Source: UBA9676 sp036522155 (lineage in GTDB: Bacteria; Actinomycetota; Actinomycetes; Streptosporangiales; Streptosporangiaceae). Taken from it: a stretch of DNA of 10,888 nt. The DNA lies in the NCBI GenBank assembly GCA_036522155.1, contig DATDGI010000212.1, positions 1 through 10,888 of the forward strand, in the 5' to 3' direction. Made by a program: the position numbers and the translations under genes. The notes beneath the pieces were generated by a model. That model was not told where the DNA came from. It saw only the letters and a program-made list of their open reading frames with translations, and did not search any database. Positions 5,295-10,888 of this stretch are shown piece after piece (positions within the stretch are counted from its first letter, which is position 1; the number at the start of each line of letters is the position of its first letter).

Positions 5295-6620
5295 TTACGG
5301 CATTCCGCTGGCCGGCGCCGCCTGCTCGGATCCGGTGTACGCGGTCACCGCCCCGGTCGGGGTGGCGTCGGTGACGTAGACCGGGCCCTGCTGGACGAGG
5401 ACGCCGTTGGTGATCACGCCCATGTAGGAGCCGGTTATCCCGCTGTGGTCGGTGGCGGAGTAGGCGTACGGCGCCATCGCTGGCCCCTGCGGCAGCCCGC
5501 CATTGATCGCGTTCACCAGGTCCGCCCTGGTCGGGTTCTTGCCTGCCTTCAGCATGGCCTGCACGAACGCGTACCCGACCGCCTCGCCGTACAGGACGTT
5601 GCCGTCGAACGGCAGCTTGGAGATGTAGGTGTCGTGGACCTGCTTGAACAGCGTGATCCAGCTGTTGCTGGTGCTGCCCACGCTCGGCAGGTAACCGCTG
5701 GTGATGATGCCCTGGGTGAGCGCGTTGCCGGAGACCGTCTTGCCGCCCTGCTTGGCGAACGCCTGCAGCAGGCCGCCCAGGGTGATCGGGTCGGCGCCAA
5801 CGGAGCTGACCACCAGGGTGGGGTTGTAGCCCAGCTTGAGGCTGGTTAGCTTGAGCAGGGCGGTGAAAGCGGGGATGGAATAGCACACCACGACCTGGGC
5901 GCCGGCCGCCTTCAGCGCTGCCACCTGCGGTCCGATGTTCACGTTGGTCGGCACATAGCTCTGCCGGCTGACGACCTGCGAGTGGGGAATCTCGTAGTCG
6001 AGCCCCTTCACTCCGTCCATCCCGAATTCGTCATTCTGGTAGAAGTAGCCGATCTTCTTGCCGGCGAAGTGCTGCTTGACGTAGCTGCCGATGATCTTGC
6101 CTTCGCGGATGTAGTCAATCTGCCAGCCGAACGTGTACGGGTAGGCGGATGGGTTGTTCCAGCAGTCACAGCCGGAGGCCACGAATACGTCCGGCACCTT
6201 GCTGGCGTTGAGGTACTTGACCACCGCCAGGTGGGTGGGTGTGCCCAGGCCGTTGAAGATGGCGAACACGTTGTCCTGGAGGACAAGCTGGTGGACGACG
6301 CTCGTGGTCTTGGACGGGTCGTAGGCGTCGTCCAGGTAGGTGTACTTGATCTTCCGGCCGTAGATGCCGCCATGCGCGTTGACGTACTGGAAGTACGCGT
6401 TGGCCGCGGGCGCGATCTCGCTGTAGCCGGGTGCGGCCGGGCCGGTCAGCGGCTGGTGGCTGCCGATCAGGATCTGGGTCGCGGTGATGCCAGGGGCGGA
6501 CGCGGTGGCCGCGCCGGAAGACGACGTGGACGAGCTGCTGCTGCAGCCAGCGGCGACCATCGCGACGGCGGCTGCGGCGGCCACGAGGGCGGGCAGGCGC
6601 AGCCGATGTGTTCTGTTCAT
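5295..6620 (-). CDS. Lipoprotein substrate-binding protein of a HAAT-type ABC importer
   Basis: A 441-residue extracytoplasmic binding protein of the periplasmic-binding-protein type I (Peripla_BP_6, Leu/Ile/Val-binding) family. Residues 1-25 are a lipoprotein signal (basic N-terminus, Ala/Val core) with lipobox V-A-A-G-C26; mature Cys26 would be lipidated and anchored to the outer face of the membrane. A Ser/Thr-rich linker (27-43) follows, then I-L-I-G-S-H-Q-P-L-T-G-P (50-61), the usual first strand and ligand loop. H-G-G-I-Y-G-R-K (83-90) is another family hallmark. Length is slightly longer than the usual about 400. It binds the transported molecule and delivers it to LivH/LivM. Start ATG 6620 overlaps the livM stop as ATGA, and GGAAGAAGG lies just upstream. 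The ligand is not deducible; the nearby acyl-CoA ligase suggests a carboxylate. Confidence 0.93.
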   Translation of the reverse strand: MNRTHRLRLPALVAAAAAVAMVAAGCSSSSSTSSSGAATASAPGITATQILIGSHQPLTGPAAPGYSEIAPAANAYFQYVNAHGGIYGRKIKYTYLDDAYDPSKTTSVVHQLVLQDNVFAIFNGLGTPTHLAVVKYLNASKVPDVFVASGCDCWNNPSAYPYTFGWQIDYIREGKIIGSYVKQHFAGKKIGYFYQNDEFGMDGVKGLDYEIPHSQVVSRQSYVPTNVNIGPQVAALKAAGAQVVVCYSIPAFTALLKLTSLKLGYNPTLVVSSVGADPITLGGLLQAFAKQGGKTVSGNALTQGIITSGYLPSVGSTSNSWITLFKQVHDTYISKLPFDGNVLYGEAVGYAFVQAMLKAGKNPTRADLVNAINGGLPQGPAMAPYAYSATDHSGITGSYMGVITNGVLVQQGPVYVTDATPTGAVTAYTGSEQAAPASGMP

Positions 6621-7672
6621 GTGGTGCCTTCTTCCTGGTGTTCGCTGGCCGGCGGTCGCCGGCGCAAGGAATTGAGGCGGGCGAATGGGGTCGTCGCGGT
6701 GGGCGGGGTGATGCCCCAGAACCGGCGCAGCCCTCCCTGGATGCCCTCAGGGAACAGGATCATGACGGCGATGAGGACCACGCCGTACGCGGCGACCGGG
6801 ATGTTGGCGGCGACCGTGCTGGTCAGGCCGTGACTGGTGGCCACGTCGGTGACGTAGGTCGGTACCAGGACGATCACCAGGCTGCCCCACAGCGCCCCAG
6901 CGAGGCTGCCTAGGCCGCCGATCACCGCCCCGGTCAGCAGCGCGATCGACAGCGTGAGGGTGAATGCGCCCGGGGAGACCTGGGACGAGTAGACGGCGAG
7001 CATGGCGCCGGCCAGGCCCGCGCAGGCCGCGCTCACCACGAACGCGAGGATCCGCAGCCGGGCCACGTTGAGCCCGGCCAGCGCGGCGGCCGTCTCGTCG
7101 TCCCTGATGGCCCGCCAGGAGCGGCCGATCCGGCTCCGGGCCAGGTTGGCCAGCAGGATCAGGACGATCAGCGCGGTACCCGCATTGACCCAGGCCAGCC
7201 ACCGGGTCGGCGGGAAGGTGGCGCCGAGCGCCGCCGGCGCGGTGACGGTCAGGCCCAGCCCCTGGTCGCCGCCGAAGACGCTGGCGAACTGGGTCGCGAA
7301 CGAGGGCAGGGCGACCGCCAGCAGCAGCGTGGCACCGGCCAGGTACGGACCGCGCAGCCGGGCGGCGGCGGCGCCGACGGCCACCCCGGCCACGGCGGCG
7401 ATCGCCGCGCTGGCCGGGAACAGGGCCCACAGCGGCCAGTTCAGGTGCAGTTGCAGCAGCACCGTGGTGTAGGCGCCGATCGCCATGAAGGCACCGTTGC
7501 CCAGCGAGATCTGGCCACTTTGCCCGATCAGCACGGTGAGCCCGGCGATGGCGACCACGTACACGGCGACGTCGGCCATCTGGTAGTCGCGGAACGGGCT
7601 GAGCGACACCGACAGGACCCAGATCACCACCGCCGCGGCCAGCGCGATTCCGGCATGGCGTGCCATCGTCAT
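6617..7672 (-). CDS. livM: ABC importer permease, LivM type
   Basis: A 351-residue inner-membrane permease, one of the two channel subunits of the HAAT importer. After about two N-terminal helices comes the family motif G-Q-S-G-Q-I-S-L-G-N-G-A-F-M-A-I-G-A-Y (50-68). The coupling region S-W-R-A-I-R-D-D-E-T-A-A-A-L-A-G-L-N (about 190-207), which contacts the ATPases, is clear, and the C-terminus carries the common F-P-E-G-I-Q-G-G ending plus a charged tail of about 30 residues. The open frame extends far upstream inside livH, but ATG 7672 is chosen: it lies two bases after the livH stop and has AGGTG five bases upstream. A GTG at 7678 is too close to that site. The stop overlaps the binding-protein start (ATGA). 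The symbol reflects family, not proven substrate. Confidence 0.92.
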   Translation of the reverse strand: MTMARHAGIALAAAVVIWVLSVSLSPFRDYQMADVAVYVVAIAGLTVLIGQSGQISLGNGAFMAIGAYTTVLLQLHLNWPLWALFPASAAIAAVAGVAVGAAAARLRGPYLAGATLLLAVALPSFATQFASVFGGDQGLGLTVTAPAALGATFPPTRWLAWVNAGTALIVLILLANLARSRIGRSWRAIRDDETAAALAGLNVARLRILAFVVSAACAGLAGAMLAVYSSQVSPGAFTLTLSIALLTGAVIGGLGSLAGALWGSLVIVLVPTYVTDVATSHGLTSTVAANIPVAAYGVVLIAVMILFPEGIQGGLRRFWGITPPTATTPFARLNSLRRRPPASEHQEEGTT

Positions 7673-7674
7673 GG

Positions 7675-8553
7675 TCACACCTGCCGGCTGGTGGTGGTGG
7701 AGAACAGGCCCGACGGGCGGAGCATGAGGACCACGATCAGCGCGGCCAGCCCGAAGATCGGCACCAGGTTGGAACCGAGATAGCCGCCCACGTAGTTGAG
7801 GGCCACGCCGAGGATGAGGCCGCCGGCGATCGCCCCGGCCGGGCTGTCCAGCCCGCCGATGACGGCCGCGGTGAAGCCGAGCACGAAGATCGAGTCCATG
7901 CTGGCCGGGTACAGGAACGTGGCCGGCGAGACCAGCACCCCGGCCAGCGCGCCGATCAGCCCGGCCAGCGCCCAGCCGAGGGTGAGCACCCGGCCGACCC
8001 GGACGCCGAGCAGCCGGGCCGCGTAGGCGTTGAAGGCGGTGGCCCGGAGCCGCAGCCCGGCGGAGGTGTAGCGGAAGAGCGCGGCCAGGCCGAGCGCCGC
8101 CACGAGCACGGCACCGGCCACGAAGCAATCGTTAAGCGAAATACCGAGAGGCACCGAGCCTGCATGCAGGCCGGTGATGGAGAAGGCGGCCGGGAAGGAG
8201 CGGTACTGGCCGCCGTAGATGATGCCGGCCACCCCTTCCAGGAACACCAGCAGCCCGATCGTGACCACGACCGCGTTGAGCGGGGGCTTGTTCTCCACCG
8301 GGCGGACCACCGTCCGCTCGATGAGCGCGCCCAGCAGCACCCCGGCCGCGAGCGCGACGGCGAACCCGGCCCAGTACGAGCCGGTGTGGCCGATCACGGT
8401 GAACGCGATGTAGGTGGTGAGCATGGCCATGGCACCCTGGGCGTAGTTGAGGATGCGGGTGCCGCGCCAGATCAGCACCAGCGACAGCCCGATCGCCGCG
8501 TAGACCATGCCGAAGCTGATGCCGCCGAGCGTGAACTGGACGAATTCGCGCAC
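7675..8553 (-). CDS. livH: ABC importer permease, LivH type
   Basis: A 292-residue membrane protein with about eight helices, partner of LivM. Hallmarks are G-G-I-S-F-G-M-V-Y-A-A-I-G-L-S-L (10-25) followed by R-G-T-R-I-L-N-Y-A-Q-G-A-M-A-M-L (30-45), the LivH counterpart of the usual N-F-A-H-G motif, with Q in place of H. The coupling region L-R-L-R-A-T-A-F-N-A-Y-A-A-R-L-L-G and the closing L-R-P-S-G-L-F are also present. Length is normal. Start is a GTG at 8553 with GGGAGG seven bases upstream. It begins 21 bases after the livF stop and ends two bases before the livM start. It forms half of the transmembrane path for the substrate held by the downstream binding protein. Confidence 0.92.
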   Translation of the reverse strand: MREFVQFTLGGISFGMVYAAIGLSLVLIWRGTRILNYAQGAMAMLTTYIAFTVIGHTGSYWAGFAVALAAGVLLGALIERTVVRPVENKPPLNAVVVTIGLLVFLEGVAGIIYGGQYRSFPAAFSITGLHAGSVPLGISLNDCFVAGAVLVAALGLAALFRYTSAGLRLRATAFNAYAARLLGVRVGRVLTLGWALAGLIGALAGVLVSPATFLYPASMDSIFVLGFTAAVIGGLDSPAGAIAGGLILGVALNYVGGYLGSNLVPIFGLAALIVVLMLRPSGLFSTTTSRQV

Positions 8554-8574
8554 CTGGCCGCCTCCCTTCCCTGC

Positions 8575-9294
8575 CTAAAACCCCAGGTAGTGCTGGCGGA
8601 GCCCAACGTCGGCGGCCAGCACCGCCGCGTCCGCGGTGGCGACGACCCGGCCCAGGTTGAGCACGATGCCGTGGTCGGCGATGGCCAGGGCGCTGCGGGC
8701 GTTCTGCTCGACCAGCAGCACGGTCAGCCCGGCCTCGTCGCGCAGTTGCCGGACGAGCGTCATGACCTGGGCGACCATCTTCGGCGCCAGGCCAAGTGAC
8801 GGTTCGTCCAGCAGCAGCACCCGCGGCCGGGCCATCAGCGCGCGGGCGATGACCAGGATCTGGCGCTCGCCGCCGGACAGTGTGCCGGCGCTGCGCGCCC
8901 GGGCCCCGGCCAGCAGCGGGAAGCGGCGGTAGGCGTCCGCGAGCGCCTCCGCCCGGCTGGTATGGCCGCGTCGCCAGAGCGCGCCCAGCCGCAGGTTCTC
9001 CTCCACCGTCAGCTCGGTGATCACCCCCTGCCCTTCCGGCACGTGCGCCAGCCCCGCCCGGGCGATCTCCTCGGGGCGGCGGCGGGTGAGGTCGGTGCCG
9101 TCCAGGCTGATCCGGCCTGACCGCGGCCGGACGAAGCCGCTGATCGTGGTGAGCAGGGTGGTCTTGCCGGCGCCGTTCGCGCCGAGGACGGCGGTGATCG
9201 TGCCCGGCGGGACCGACAGGGAGACGCCCCGCAGCGCCAGCACACCGCCGTAGCCAGCGACGACGTCCTGCACGGTCAGCGCCGGGTCAGTCAT
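8575..9294 (-). CDS. livF: ABC importer ATPase, LivF type
   Basis: A 239-residue ATP-binding subunit. Walker A is G38-A-N-G-A-G-K44-T-T, the signature is L139-S-G-G-E-R-Q, Walker B is V-L-L-L-D-E-P (159-165) and the D-loop S-L-G-L follows. The switch region reads L-L-V-E-Q197-N, with Q where most ABC ATPases have His, which is normal for LivF. P-E-G-Q-G-V-I-T-E-L-T-V-E-E-N-L (86-101) is also LivF-like. ATG 9294 overlaps the livG stop by eight bases (ATGACTGA). A second in-frame ATG at 9354 has the same 11-base context, but would add 20 Pro/Arg-rich residues and lies deep in the livG tail, so it is less likely. It couples ATP hydrolysis to transport with LivG. Confidence 0.93.
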   Translation of the reverse strand: MTDPALTVQDVVAGYGGVLALRGVSLSVPPGTITAVLGANGAGKTTLLTTISGFVRPRSGRISLDGTDLTRRRPEEIARAGLAHVPEGQGVITELTVEENLRLGALWRRGHTSRAEALADAYRRFPLLAGARARSAGTLSGGERQILVIARALMARPRVLLLDEPSLGLAPKMVAQVMTLVRQLRDEAGLTVLLVEQNARSALAIADHGIVLNLGRVVATADAAVLAADVGLRQHYLGF

Positions 9295-10174
9295 CGGCGG
9301 GATCACCGTCCCCGGCGGGCGCGGCCGTCCCGGTGGCCGCGGCGCCTGTGTCATCGGCGGTCTCGTTGCCCTCCGCGCCCAGGTAGGCGGCGGTAACGGC
9401 CGGGTCCGCCTGCACCTGCTCCGGTGTCCCGTACGCGATGAGCCGGCCGAAGTCGAGCACCGCGATGACCTCGCAGACCGACATCATCAGGTCCATCCGG
9501 TGCTCGACCACCACCACCGTCGCCTCGGTGGCCAGTTCGGTGATCAGGTCACCCAGTTCCGGGAGTTCGGCCTCGGACAGGCCGCTGGCGGGCTCATCAA
9601 GCAGCAGCACCCGCGGCTCGGCGACCAGCGCCCGGGCCAGCGCCACTCGCTTGCGCCGGCCGTAGGGCAACTGGTCGGGCAGCAGGCCGGCCGTGTCGGC
9701 GGCGCTGACCCGGTCCAGCGCGGCCAGTGACCGCGTCCGCAGGGCGCGCTCATCCCGGTCGGCACGGGCCAGGCCGAGCAGGGCCGGCCAGAATCCGGTC
9801 CTGGCCAGGCAGGTGGCCCCGGCCATGACGTTCTCAAGCACGGTCAGCCCCCGGAAGAGGCCGACGCCCTGGAGGGTGCGGGCGATCCCGAGCGAGGCGA
9901 GCCGGTGCGGCGGCAGCCCGGTCAGCGAGGTCCCGCCCAGGCTGAGCTGGCCCGAGCCGGGGCGGACGAATCCGCACAGGACGTTCAGCAGTGTCGTCTT
10001 GCCGGCGCCGTTCGGCCCGATGATCCCGGTGACCTGGCGGGGCTGCGCGGTCAGCGACACGGCGTCGAGCGCGGTCAGGCCGCCGAACCGGACGGTGACA
10101 TCGCGGGCCGCCAGCACCGCGTCGCGCGGATCGGCTGGGGGCGGAGCCGCCGCGGAAGGTGAACTGTCATTCAT
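9287..10174 (-). CDS. livG: ABC importer ATPase, LivG type
   Basis: A 295-residue ATP-binding subunit and the first gene of the importer operon. Walker A is G53-P-N-G-A-G-K59-T-T and the Q-loop is in T-L-Q-G-V-G. The signature reads L-P-Y-G-R-R-K-R-V (169-177), the LivG variant of LSGGQ. Walker B is V-L-L-L-D-E-P (189-195) and the switch His is in V-E-H225-R-M-D-L-M. L-P-Y-G and E-H-x-M-D separate it clearly from LivF. The last 28 residues (about 268-295) are a low-complexity Ala/Thr/Gly/Asp tail not typical of the family. The open frame reaches 10429 through the upstream gene, but ATG 10174 (MNDSSPS) is chosen because the conserved domain begins 18 residues later and AGGG lies upstream. Expression is probably set from the 140-base gap containing the 10214-10227 dyad. 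Confidence 0.93.
   Translation of the reverse strand: MNDSSPSAAAPPPADPRDAVLAARDVTVRFGGLTALDAVSLTAQPRQVTGIIGPNGAGKTTLLNVLCGFVRPGSGQLSLGGTSLTGLPPHRLASLGIARTLQGVGLFRGLTVLENVMAGATCLARTGFWPALLGLARADRDERALRTRSLAALDRVSAADTAGLLPDQLPYGRRKRVALARALVAEPRVLLLDEPASGLSEAELPELGDLITELATEATVVVVEHRMDLMMSVCEVIAVLDFGRLIAYGTPEQVQADPAVTAAYLGAEGNETADDTGAAATGTAAPAGDGDPADD
9290..9360. repeat. 11-bp direct repeat, 60 bases apart, at the livG-livF junction
   Basis: gtcatcggcgg is found at 9290-9300 and at 9350-9360, exactly 20 codons apart in the livG frame. Both encode Ala-Asp-Asp in livG and both contain a possible livF ATG (9294 and 9354). It may be a small duplication that extended the LivG tail. Confidence 0.6.
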
Positions 10175-10213
10175 CGCAGTTGCCCTGCTCAGACTGCCAG
10201 CGTCGCCAGTTAA

Positions 10214-10227
10214 TGAATCACTATTCA
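10214..10227. promoter_or_regulatory. AT-rich 14-bp dyad upstream of livG, candidate operator
   Basis: tgaat-cact-attca is a perfect inverted repeat 40 bases upstream of the livG start, in the only real gap before the importer operon. Its AT content stands out from the surrounding GC-rich DNA. Size and symmetry suit a TetR- or GntR-type regulator. On the minus strand the sequence TTGAATAGTGATTC also contains promoter-like hexamers, although no pair at the right spacing is clear. Confidence 0.45.
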
Positions 10228-10287
10228 AGGCCAGGCCGGGGTGGCAGGCAAGACCCGGGCCGATTCGTGGCCGAACCGATATCACTC

Positions 10288-10299
10288 CGGCGGCCGCCG
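10288..10299 (-). terminator. GC palindrome after the winged-helix gene
   Basis: cggcggccgccg is a perfect 12-bp palindrome 15 bases past the stop of the winged-helix gene. It could form a short stem-loop that separates that unit from the importer operon. It is short and lacks a T-run, so this is tentative. Confidence 0.3.
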
Positions 10300-10314
10300 C
10301 CCGGATCGCTGCCG

Positions 10315-10701
10315 TCAGCTGGATTCGGGCTTGCCCGTGATGGAGCCGCGATGCTGGCGGACGAGTTCGGTCAGGGCGGCGAGTTCGGCGGCGAGCGCGG
10401 CGCGGCCCTGGCCGGTGATGCGGACCCACGTCCGCGGGCGGCGCCCGGCATAGCCCTTCTCCACGTGGACCAGGCCCGCTTCTTCCAGCACGGTCAGGTG
10501 CTTGGACAGATTGCCGGCGGTCAGGCCCAGCGCGTCGCGCAGATAGCCGAACTCGGCCTTGGCCTCGGCGGTGATGGTCAGCACCCCCAGCCGGTGACGC
10601 TGGTGCACCGTGTCGTCGATGCCGTTGGTCGGGTGGCCCACCGGCCCGGTACCGGCTGAGGGCTGCCCGGGCGGGGTATCTGGCGCGGCTGACCCGGTCA
10701 C
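10315..10701 (-). CDS. Winged-helix transcriptional regulator (ArsR/MarR-like, HTH_34 type)
   Basis: A 128-residue DNA-binding protein. Residues 1-28 are a Pro/Gly-rich lead. The winged helix spans about 30-110: R-H-R-L-G-V-L, then F-G-Y-L-R-D-A-L-G-L-T-A-G-N-L-S-K-H-L (51-69) as helix-turn-helix, L-E-E-A-G-L-V-H-V-E-K (72-82) leading to the wing, and G-R-R-P-R-T-W (86-92) in the wing. This matches the compact 'LTxGNLSxHLxxLEEAGLV' regulators (winged-helix DNA-binding domain, HTH_34) common in actinobacteria. No metal-binding cysteines are seen. The GTG start at 10701 overlaps the stop of the upstream membrane-protein gene as GTGA, so the two are translationally coupled and probably functionally linked. 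The ligand is unknown, as is whether it also reads the livG promoter region. Confidence 0.88.
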   Translation of the reverse strand: MTGSAAPDTPPGQPSAGTGPVGHPTNGIDDTVHQRHRLGVLTITAEAKAEFGYLRDALGLTAGNLSKHLTVLEEAGLVHVEKGYAGRRPRTWVRITGQGRAALAAELAALTELVRQHRGSITGKPESS

Positions 10702-10888
10702 GCGGGTCTCGTCCGGCGCTGCACGAAGAAGGCGACGAGCCCGGCCACGAGCAGGACGGCCGCGGGCAGCAGCACGTTCGGCAGGGCGGTCAGCCGCCAG
10801 GCGAACGCGGTCGCCGGGTTCCAGCCCACCCGGAACAGGATGTTCTCCAGGTTGTACAGGCTGGCGAGCAGGGCCGCGCCGGTGTAGA
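10698..10888 (-). CDS. Membrane protein, C-terminal fragment (runs off the right edge)
   Basis: The last 62 codons of a minus-strand gene are present, reading Y-T-G-A-A-L-L-A-S-L-Y-N-L-E-N and ending in F-F-V-Q-R-R-T-R-P-A. Two hydrophobic segments flank a Trp-containing loop (V-G-W-N-P-A-T-A-F-A-W-R). The final segment T-A-L-P-N-V-L-L-P-A-A-V-L-L-V-A-G-L resembles the end of the membrane protein at 3614-4327, which reads A-A-L-P-V-V-L-L-P-G-T-V-L-L-L-A-G-L. The stop TGA at 10700-10698 overlaps the GTG start of the winged-helix gene. The function is unknown; I call it a paralogue or relative of the 3614-4327 protein. Confidence 0.75.
   Translation of the reverse strand, partial: YTGAALLASLYNLENILFRVGWNPATAFAWRLTALPNVLLPAAVLLVAGLVAFFVQRRTRPA

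Noticed and set aside
7673..8128. N-terminal extension of livM through livH
   Set aside because: The frame stays open by GC bias only. It overlaps conserved LivH coding sequence, and a proper start with a ribosome-binding site exists at 7672.
7660..8799. 379-codon plus-strand frame opposite livH and the end of livF
   Set aside because: Composition of repeated Gly/Asp/His/Gln/Arg typical of antisense frames in GC-rich genes; no motif.
10175..10429. N-terminal extension of livG to 10429
   Set aside because: It would cover the intergenic dyad and the 3' end of the winged-helix gene, and the extra 85 residues are Arg/Pro-rich without family similarity.

Overview
The window is very GC-rich DNA from an actinomycete. 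The evidence is strong G/C third-position bias, GTG starts, a protein of the mycothiol-dependent maleylpyruvate-isomerase fold, an actinobacterial-type YtxH-like membrane protein and a winged-helix regulator of a common actinobacterial type. The genus cannot be fixed from the sequence alone.

Left part (1-1072). The first ~135 bases are the terminal piece of an IS5-type insertion sequence: the first 27 codons of its transposase, running off the left edge, plus the element's outer end. The outer end abuts the stop codon of a small YtxH-like membrane-anchored protein (135-482, minus). A tRNA-Asn(GTT) gene with encoded CCA follows at 689-764 on the plus strand. About 300 bases without a gene come next, holding only weak hairpins and a possible promoter.

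Middle part (1073-5133). A plus-strand DinB/maleylpyruvate-isomerase-like enzyme (1073-1885) faces an acyl-CoA ligase (1965-3563, minus) across a short hairpin-containing terminator region. Upstream of the ligase on the minus strand are a six-helix membrane protein of unknown function (3614-4327), a block of 29-bp tandem repeats (4418-4531) and a TetR-type regulator (4504 to about 5133).

Right part (5211-10888). A near-perfect 16-bp inverted repeat (5211-5255) separates the regulator from a tightly packed branched-chain-amino-acid-type (HAAT) ABC importer operon on the minus strand. Its transcription order is livG, livF, livH, livM and a lipoprotein binding protein. Starts and stops overlap or nearly touch at three of its four junctions. 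Upstream of livG is an AT-rich 14-bp dyad that could be an operator. Beyond it lies a second two-gene unit: the C-terminal end of a membrane protein, whose tail resembles that of the 3614-4327 protein, and a translationally coupled winged-helix regulator (10315-10701).

Reading the parts together (inference): the HAAT importer, the adjacent TetR regulator and the AMP-forming acyl-CoA ligase look like a module for taking up a carboxylic acid (or related small molecule) and activating it as its CoA thioester, rather than for plain leucine/valine uptake. The substrate cannot be read from the sequence. No CRISPR array, phage module or obviously new defence system is visible. The most unusual items are the 29-bp tandem repeats that carry the regulator's stop codon, the large dyad at 5211-5255, the IS end that supplies the last base of a stop codon, and the two look-alike membrane proteins.
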